Shown piece by piece: positions 56,329-64,000 of a stretch of DNA of 64,000 bases (positions are counted from its first letter, which is position 1; each line of letters starts with the position of its first letter). The notes under the pieces are model-generated. The model was not told the DNA's origin. It saw only the letters and a list, made by a program, of their open reading frames with translations, and made no database searches. The DNA comes from Dioszegia crocea. Its lineage: Eukaryota > Basidiomycota > Tremellomycetes > Tremellales > Bulleribasidiaceae. Made by a program: the position numbers and the translations under genes. The stretch is from positions 1 to 64,000 of the forward strand of contig BCKK01000012.1 of assembly GCA_001600615.1 (NCBI GenBank), given 5' to 3'.

Positions 56329-59300
56329 CTATCCAATGACGACCCTCTTCCTCTTTCCCCTACCCCTACTCATCTTCTCCCTGACCTTCTCCTCATCCTG
56401 CTCATCCAACACCCCAGCCATCTTCCCATCTTCATACCTCCCCTTCACAAAACGCAACGCGGCCAGATTAAACCCAATCATATCTCTCTGCCTGACGAGT
56501 GAGTCGCGCAGGTGTGTTCGGAGATCGAGTAGCTGCGTTCGCAGTATCCGATTTGCGATGATTTGGGAAGAAGAGGTGCGGAGGATGAAGGATAGGGTAC
56601 GGGTTGTGAGGATTGTTTCGCGGTCCTAAGATGTCAGCTTGAATTGAAGCTAGATGGGCCGATTTACGATGCAGGGAAAAGAAAACAGAAGACTTACGGC
56701 TCTTGCCCACCCATCTAGGTAGACCAACAAACTACACACCGCCTTGAACGGCAATACCAACAGCGCATCCTCCATCTGCGCACTAGGAACTCCCTTGAGC
56801 GTCTTCAAGACATGTTCCTCCGGCTCGATATTCCCCCTCGCCACCAATTCAGGATGTCTGGGTGGCCGAGGTAAATGCTCAGCCTGATCAAGGGGTAATT
56901 TCGCCTTATCTTCCTCCCATTGCCGTATCGTCTCCCTTTCCTCATCTGCTAATTCAATCGCCTCCATAATCTTTTCACCAGCCATAAGCGTCTCCGTCGT
57001 GGTCTTTTGCACAGCCTCCACTTCATCACCTTCCCCTTCTTCGCCTTCGGCCCGTGTACCATCGGCTCGATTCGCATCGGCCGCTGCGTTATTATCGTAT
57101 AACGCTTCCAGTTCTCGTTCGCGTTCTTCTTCGAGGAACAGAGGCTCGTCCGTCTTTTCCCATATCCGGATAGACTTGTCGTGAGAGCCTGTGATGACGA
57201 AATCGGATTTATGCGATGTGGCTAGTGCCCAGATCTCGCCATGGTGGCCGTCAAGCTTTTGAACGAGCTCAAACTGGGATATCAGCTAAATCCATTCCGG
57301 GTAGAAACATTGATCACTCTGAGGGATGAATGGGGTAGGCTGGAGACGAGGCGAAAAAGGGTAGGGATGTGATGGAGGAGCAAGGGTAGATCAAGGAGGA
57401 GGCAGACTTACCTTGTCCGCATCCCAATATTTGACACTCCGATCTTTACCCACACTCCAGAACATATGACTCCCCTTCTCAAACGCAACCTGCATGACAC
57501 TCTCGTCATGTGCGAATATCGACCGATGGCAATCACCGAAATCAAGACCCCAGATTTTGATATTCTTGTCGGCTGATGAGGTGATGATGAGGCGAGAGTC
57601 GTGTGAGATATCAAGTGAGAGGACGGGGAGCTGAGGTTCAGCTGAGATTCTGATGGATTCGAGAAGACGCAAGAAGGGGAAAGTGGAGTACAAAGGCAGA
57701 GGAGGGGGAGGGATAGACGTACCTTATGACCATAGAGAGACAAGAAGAACTTCAATGTATCCTGGAAGAAGATCTTGACCGTCGAGTCTAGTAGCGCAAC
57801 AGCTAGAAGTCGGCCATCGGGCGAGTACTTGACGCAAAGGACGTCATCCGTCATTTTGAGCGTCCGGGTGTGTACCAGAGTGAGTTGTTTGGTTTTGAAC
57901 TGTGTCGTCAGCGTAGGCCGGAGCACTAGATCCGTGGAAGGGGAGCTTGGCGATTGATTCCAATTGACATCTTGACTCCTCATCCCGACTCCTAACTCCC
58001 ATTATGCACACTCCGCCGCTCACACCAAATGCAAAAAGACTTACAACTGTCTCTCTCCCTAGACGATCTACGACCCGATCACCCTCACTCTCCACCTCCT
58101 TCATCTCAAAGTCCCAAAATTTGACATCTTTATCCGCCGAGCCCGATACAAGACCACGCCCGTCAGGTCGGACATGGATGGACCAAATCGCGCCAGTGTG
58201 TGCTTTGTAGGATGATAGTTGGGATGAAGTGACAATATCGAATAGGACTAATTCGCCCGTTTTGGTACCGACGACCACCTGGATGTCAGCTTGAGTTTTG
58301 GGTGATCTTGTGGACAAGAGGAAGAGTGGGGAGAGGGGAGAGGGGTGAGAGGAGAGCAGGCGGATAAGAGGCGATGAAGAAGAAGATAAATGGTGGTTGC
58401 CATAAGGTGACCACTCGCCGATACTCACATGTCTATCCCCCGGCAAAAAACTCAAACAAATCGCATACCCACACTCCATCGTCCGTATACAAGCCGTACT
58501 CTTCGAATTCCAGATCTTCAACGTCCCACTCGACGCTGAAGCAATAACCTGATCATCCGCCGAAATGGCTATACACCTTACATCTTGCCTATGGCCCGGT
58601 AATTCCACCGAATGGGTCTTGACGGGTTCGGTAGGGCTTTCGGCGGAAAGGGAAGTTTTGGATTTCTTAGATATTGGAGGAGGTAGGAGATATGTTTCAA
58701 TCGCGTTGTTATTCAACGCCAACAATAACTAAGGCATAAGCTTTCATCTATTGCCAGCCGACAAATGGTCAACTTACCGGTATCCCATTCTTGGCCGTTC
58801 CTGAATCTGTATCCGACAGACTAAAACTTCGAATCTTCGCATTCGCCCTGACGGTACACAAGACCGCAATCCTCTCTTCCCATTTGACCTCTCCATTCCC
58901 GGAAGGCTCAACATCCACCTCTATCCCATTCACAGCGGTTTCTTTTCGCTTTTCCTTCTTTTCCTTATCCCGCTTCTTCCTCCGGGCCTGCTTCGCCTGG
59001 ACTTCCTCTGCTGATCTCAAGCGAAGGGCTACGACTGTCCGGTCGGATGTCTGGAGGAGGATTAGAGGTTGGTTTGCGTGGAAGGCAATTTGGGTGATGG
59101 GGGATGTGGTAGGTGACAGTGGTAAAGTCGTGAGGGGTTCAATAAGTTTTGAGAGCTTGTAATCAGCATAAGTCTGGAATCATAGACATACCTCTCCCTT
59201 CGCATTCTCAACCAGACCCTTCTCCAACGCTGCCTTTTCAATGACCCAAACTTTCCCCTCTCCATCTCCACTCCCCGTAATCAGCAACCACCGTCCCCTC

Positions 59301-60091
59301 ACCCCCTCTTCCTCATCATCATCATCCACCTCTTCCCTTACTGCACAACTCAGCACCTCTCCTCGGCCCACAACGACCGTCTGAACACAATGCTGTGTCC
59401 CCAAATCCCACAATTTGAGATATGTATCCCTGCTCGTCGACACGAGATATCCCGGATGAGAGCTTACGCCCAATGTCGGATGAGGGATGAAGTGCAGACT
59501 CGTCACGGGTGCTCGATGTCCCTTTAACCTGAACAAGCCCACTTCCGCCACTCGGTCCCAAATCACAATCTCGCCCTCTGTCCCACCGCTAGCCAGGCGA
59601 GCGCCATCCTGATCCCACGAAAGGGCAGTGACGGACTTCTTGTGCCCGTTGAAAGTGACAGCTTCCGACGTGCCTGCAGGCTCGGAGGCAGAGAAGTTCC
59701 ATAGTCGGATCGAGCCGTCATTGTATGAAACGGCGAAGGTGCGCGGGGTGTTGGAGGTGGATGTTGATGGGGTAGGGGCCGGGAGAATGCCAGTTACCGA
59801 TGCGGTATGTGATGGCGAGTGCCACATTGACAGCTAAGATATTAGCCGAATGTACGCCGTGTTCGCGCATTACTTAGCTTACCATCTCGCCGGTCTTTAC
59901 ATCCCACACTAGGACATCCTCCCATGCCGGTACGTATGCCAGTCGACCATCGAAGCTCGAGTTCGCGGTAGGCGAGCAAATGATCCCGAAAGCCTAGAGA
60001 CATGAGCTTTTCTCTCCAGATCAAGCTGTACGCCCGGAAGCAGCGTTTGGCTTACCTGTGTAGGGCCATGGCGCATATAAGACTTGACCAT
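56329..60091 (-). CDS. UTP12: U3 snoRNP WD40 protein Utp12/Dip2 (WDR3)
   Basis: UTP-B subunit of the small-subunit processome, nucleolar, needed for 18S rRNA maturation. The start is ATG at 60091 (MVKSYMRHGPTQAFGII), beginning the first blade. Tandem WD40 blades follow: TFAVSYNDGSIRLWNF, KSVTALSWDQDGARLASGG, LVSTSRDTYLKLWDL, DVRCIAISADDQVIASASSG, GAIWSIHVRPDGRGLVSGSA, DVLCVKYSPDGRLLAVALLD, LDISHDSRLIITSSADKN and VAFEKGSHMFWSVGKDR, ending DFVITGSHDKSIRIWEKTDE. The C-terminal Utp12 domain has VPSAQMEDALLVLPFKAVCS and QRDMIGFNLAALRFVKGRYE, and the protein ends in a basic RGRGKRKRVVIG. Two propellers plus this helical domain identify Utp12 over Utp13. About twelve introns. Confidence 0.93.
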
Positions 60092-60272
60092 AGCGCGTAT
60101 AGATGGGGATGTTTACAGATGTATGCGAGGAGTGAAATTTTTGTTAGTAAGATGGCCAATCACGTGACTCCCACGCCACCATGACGTAATCCTCCCCTCT
60201 ACCATCCTTTGGGCCAAAGTGGCACCACCTTGTCGACATCCCCCTACCCTATACAAGACCGCCACACTCACA

Positions 60273-62000
60273 ATGAGTACTACTGGAGAGCTTCCAGAGC
60301 TACAGAGCGTCCCAGATGATGATGGTTCGGCTGTACTTACTTCCCCCGTGGAAGCGGCGGTGGTAAATACTGCCCGACCCACTGCGGCCGCTACTCGCCA
60401 TCGTCGATCACCGTCCGATATCAAGCCCCAGACACCCGCTGCGAGGCGAATGAGCATGAGTGCTACGCCACAAGTCATCAAGGGGAGAGTGGACGGGAGT
60501 GTGGTCTTGGCACTGAGAAGATTGGGTTCGAGCGTTCAGGGAATAACAAGACGGCCATTACTCGTCATGGCGGCCCTATTATCCACTATAGTCCTGTAAG
60601 TACCCCCCTTACCCTAAGTCTCCCCTGCTAATAACTCAGCTCCGCCACAGCCTACTCCTCCATCCACTCCATCGCACTCAATACTTCCCTCTACCCTTCT
60701 CCTCAACGTACAGCCTATTTCGCCCAAAAGACCAACATCTTCAACCAATACTTTGTCAAACTAGCCTGGCTCCACACTTCCATCATCTACCTCCCCCACC
60801 TCTTCACTTCACCCACTGCGACCCTCTTACCCAACCTATGGTCATACCTCCTCTCCACAGCATTCTGGGCGGTATTCACCACCTGGTTCTTTGGTCGAGG
60901 GCTAGGCGATCGGATAATAGAACTAAGCGGAGGGAAATGTGTGATTGCCTTACCTGCCAAATGGGGTCTGGTCAGAGAGACAGTTGAAGAAATGATGACT
61001 CTTGTCCCTGCTTCTGTCGGGGCATCACTCTTATCGTCTACTATCGACGCTACAACTTCTTCACTTGCCGAAACTGCAAATTTACCCCCAGCGGACGATA
61101 CACTCTACCTCTCCGTCCCTTCTTCACTCTGTACATCCCACGCAGCCCTCACTCCTAAATCTCAACCTGACATCTTTGCCATTCTTTCCAACCTACCCTT
61201 TCCCCAATCGGTATATAACGATTCGGAACGGCCTACACTGGCTATTCCAAAACCGAGATGGTATAGGGGACATGACATATCCGGACATGTCTTTATCCTT
61301 ACCCTTTCGACATTGCTGTTGACTCGTCGGCTACTCCCTACATGGAAGAGATGGCTGGGTAGGACGACAGGGGCGAGGGTCGGATCGTCCGAAGGAGGGG
61401 TATCGCCGAATGACCAGTGGAGCCGGCGGGTCCATGCCACATTGACCATATTGGGGACGGCGCTAGTGGGGCTCTGGCTCTGGATGACAGCAATGACGGC
61501 GATCTACTTCCATAACCCACAAGAGAAGATATCAGGCTTGGGTGAGTGGTTTTTCTGCTTCTAATTTATACGTTGTGTGTCTACCTTCAACTTTCTACCC
61601 ACTTCCAACCTCGATCTACTCTCCTGCCCTCTGTACCCTTTTCGACCTACCTTCCCCCTCTGATCCCTCTTCCTTAACTTTCCGTCACCTAGCCTGTTCC
61701 AAGATTTTCCCTTACCTTTCCTCCTTATTTCTAAAATCGTGATATGATATCGTATGGCCACCAGAAGATTTTTAAGCTTACACCTCAGCGCTGGGCCTAA
61801 CTTCGGCTCTACTCGTCGATCTGCTCACCCCCTCTTCTACCACATTTACCTCTCCCCGGACCTCTTCGAATTCTCAGGTGGGGAAAGCGAGGATGTCGCC
61901 TGGTCTGGATGAGAATGGGGCGAGGAGAGGAAGGGATGGCGTCGGTGCGATAGCAGAGGGGCCGGAAGTTGATTTGGACGGGAAGGAGAAGGCGGAATGA
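60273..62000 (+). CDS. FIT family ER lipid-droplet protein (Scs3/FITM2 type)
   Basis: ER multi-span acyl-CoA diphosphatase-like protein that helps lipid droplets bud from the ER. The start ATG at 60273 (MSTTGELPELQSVPDDDGSA) opens a hydrophilic N-terminus with RHRRSPSDIKP. The first span is RPLLVMAALLSTIVL. FNQYFVKLAWLHTSIIYLPH and LLSTAFWAVFTTWFFGRGLG follow, then RWYRGHDISGHVFILTLSTL, the conserved SGHxFxL motif with the catalytic-type His, then ATLTILGTALVGLWLWMTAM and AIYFHNPQEKISG. An unusually long intron (61542-61788, 247 bases) leads to LALGLTSALLVDLLTP and a hydrophilic tail ending KEKAE. It is divergent from UTP12 with 181 bases between starts. Confidence 0.85.
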
Positions 62001-62318
62001 TGAGATGAGGTTACGCACCTGCCGATGGAAACGGACTATGAGATCGGTGGATGGCGCACAGGGAAAAGGCATACAGGGGAAAGGGGGAAAGGCTGATTAT
62101 GCTCGCTCGTGTGGTCTCGCTGATTGCTGAGTCTATGACTAATCTTCACTGACTTCGGACTCACAACAAAGACCGCACAGGAAACTTATGCACAACTCTG
62201 AATCAAAGTTCCAGCTCTATGAACAACGACTACCTATCCACAACCACAAAATATACCCATCCATCAAGCCCCTGCAAATGGTAACTGAGTGGTGTTTCTT
62301 GTCCCTTCACCGAGACTT
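62001..62318. other. convergent intergenic region
   Basis: Between the stops of the FIT gene (plus) and the unknown gene (minus). The plus-strand open frames that overlap it run antisense to the unknown gene. Confidence 0.4.
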
Positions 62319-63268
62319 TCAGTGCCTTCTCCTCTTTCCCTTCCCGCCCTGGCGGCTGGTTTCCCCACCTCCGCTTCCGGACATGGCAAGCAGTCCGTAC
62401 TGCAAGTCGTCACGTCGCTGCCACTCGCGGTTGTGCTGAGGATCGTAATCGCCTGGCATCAAGATATCGCTCCCGTCGTCGGGTGGTGCCCAATAGGGTC
62501 GATTGTAGCTCTCCACCTCCATCTCGGCGTCACGCATCCTCGCCCGGCTCCAATCCTCCTTTCCCCTATCCTGGTTTCGAACCACTCCCTCCTCGTCCAC
62601 CTGAGTCATCTCACTCGTCTCTCCATTGCGCCTGTTCGCTTCTTCCCGCAAACCTCGTTTCTCGCTTGCTCTTTCCAGATAGAGCTCCTGGAACGGCAAC
62701 AGCAACTCCCACAGTGATTTCTGGATAGATTAGCACAGGTCAAAATGATCGACAAACCCATTGCTCGACTTAGACTAGCATCCAAACGCACCTTTGTACC
62801 ATCACTCGAAGATCCAGCGTCCACGCTCCCCTCAGCTCGCGCCTCAGTCCGGTCTGTGTCGAGTTGAGCGAATGTTTCGGTAACATCACGTCCGTCTTGC
62901 GCATGAAGCACCATATCCGTCCACTTGACGAACTCATCCGAGGTGATGGACTCGAGCATCTTGCTCCTGTCTTCCTTCTTCAACTTCCAGTCCTTGAGAC
63001 TCCAAGTGCTGCCCGAAAGGCCTGCGCCTTGCCACTCTTCCGAAGTGTACTTCTGGTACTGACATTGAGCTTTGTCGCTCTCGATGAAGACGACATAAAC
63101 CGAGTCAGTATCTTGATCAATGATACTGCCGCAGATCTCCAGCAAGAGGGGGTTGAGGGAGCGCTTGCGATTGACCGTATCCCATGGAAATGAACTCGGG
63201 CCCGCTCCTCGTACTTGGACACCCGCCTCAGTCGCTTTGCGGAGAGTCTGCCATGTGGATGAGAGCAC
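62319..63268 (-). CDS. unrecognised protein, 5' end unresolved
   Basis: Two exons: one from about 63268 reading LSSTWQTLRKATEAGVQVRG, KRSLNPLLLEICGSIIDQD, SVYVVFIESDKAQCQYQKYT and ITSDEFVKWTDMVLHAQDGR; then, after an intron near 62720-62790, KSLWELLLPFQELYLERASE to RQGGKGKRRRH-stop. The frame has no ATG at its left border; a CGCAG acceptor lies next to 63268, so a short first exon upstream is likely, but it was not found. The C-terminus is rich in Arg, Glu and Gly, with RRNGETSEMTQVDEEG and SYNRPYWAPPDD. No family was recognised. It could be nuclear because of the terminal KGKRRRH. Confidence 0.5.
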
Positions 63269-64000
63269 TCTGCGTGCGTCCAGCCTGTGACTCTTTGGTG
63301 AGTTTGACCATTACGGGCGGCCGCGGAATGGTTGATTGGCGGTGAGGGAGGAGTGGGCGAGGTGAATCACAGGGAGAGGTTGGGAGACAACGAGTCGATT
63401 GTCAGCGTGCGTGATCGACCGTTCAAAAGGCGATTCGTGGTAAGAGCTGAGGAATCAGGCTAGCAACACTGTTCAGATCGGGGGAAATAGCAAAGAGCAA
63501 CGATTCTTTGACTGGCGGCTTGATGTGTCAGAGCTGAGGAGGAACTAGCGCAGCATGACTCGTCCCTGGTTGTCAAAGGTAGTATAGGCAAGGCGCAATA
63601 GAGGGCCCGGACGAGGGTTGCGACTAGGATCCACATGTGTGTGCAAGAGCTTTGCATACCTTTGATTTTCATCCCTCACGATACGTCCACACGTGTACCG
63701 GTCCGCCAGTGCACCAGCAAGGCAGTGTATGCAGACGGGGAGTACAACAAGGGATTATTTTCATGGCACAAATCGCAGCATATCCTGGCATTAATGCCAC
63801 CGGCCCTTATACAAGAGTCATGTGCACACGGCTCAGGCGCCATGATTCATACGTTCAAGTAGGTGAGGACTCGAAATTAGCGAGAAGCAGTGGAGCTTGA
63901 TGAATGGCCTCAGTCCATGAGAGGAGCAGCATGATGTCCTGAGTCCTCGAGTCTTCATTCGGTCTAACAGTGATCAATTTTCAAAAGTATCACTGAGATG
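63269..64000. other. right-end stretch without a recognised gene
   Basis: It should hold the missing first exon and promoter of the unknown minus-strand gene. The plus-strand frames at 63635-63900 show no protein pattern. A neighbouring gene may lie beyond the window edge. Confidence 0.35.

Noticed and set aside
1..64000. tRNA, rRNA and transposon search by eye
   Set aside because: No B-box-like GGTTCRA sequence in a cloverleaf context, no rRNA-like conserved block and no reverse transcriptase, integrase or transposase motif was found in any frame.

Overview
The window looks like chromosomal DNA of a basidiomycete yeast, most likely a tremellomycete (Cryptococcus/Kwoniella/Saitozyma side). 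The reasons are intron-dense genes, many introns of about 40-65 bases with GTRNGT donors and CTGAC/CTGAT branch sites just before a YAG acceptor, tightly packed genes on both strands, and a fungal gene set (class IV-type chitin synthase, trehalose phosphorylase, Zn2Cys6 factor, retaining GH31 glucosidase). The placement is inferred from gene structure and family content, not from a database search. No rRNA, tRNA, transposon or CRISPR was recognised.

Left part (1-15 kb): a small BRCT-like gene (39-479), an amino acid permease (860-2894) with GATA-type sites in its upstream region, a second BRCT-like acidic protein (3769-4892), the ENTH adaptor Ent3 (5008-7264), TFIIF beta (8654-10452), an unrecognised gene (10586-11748), a decayed copy of the TFIIF beta tail (about 11854-11966), another small unknown gene, and TFIIE beta (13379-14730). 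Two small subunits of the RNA polymerase II initiation machinery therefore lie within 6 kb.

Middle (15-36.6 kb): Arp3, a lactonase-family beta-propeller protein, an unknown two-exon protein, a forkhead transcription factor with a poorly defined C-terminus, another unknown two-exon protein, a mitochondrial rhomboid protease, a BRAP2/Etp1-type RING-UBP ubiquitin ligase, an unknown protein, and trehalose phosphorylase divergently paired with a five-exon inhibitor-I9 (Pbi2-like) gene that is too fragmented to show as a long ORF.

Right part (37-64 kb): condensin SMC2, a class IV-type chitin synthase, then a maltose/alpha-glucoside utilisation-like cluster: GH31 alpha-glucosidase (minus), MFS alpha-glucoside transporter (plus) and a Zn2Cys6 regulator (plus). 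The intergenic region between glucosidase and transporter carries five CTCGG/CCGAG units in 45 bases, including a perfect 12-base palindrome. Then come the ribosome-biogenesis WD40 protein Utp12/Dip2, divergent from a FIT/Scs3-type ER lipid-droplet protein, and an unknown protein with an unresolved 5' end.

Most CDS coordinates are the genomic span from start to stop codon with introns inside; exon boundaries are given where they were worked out by hand.
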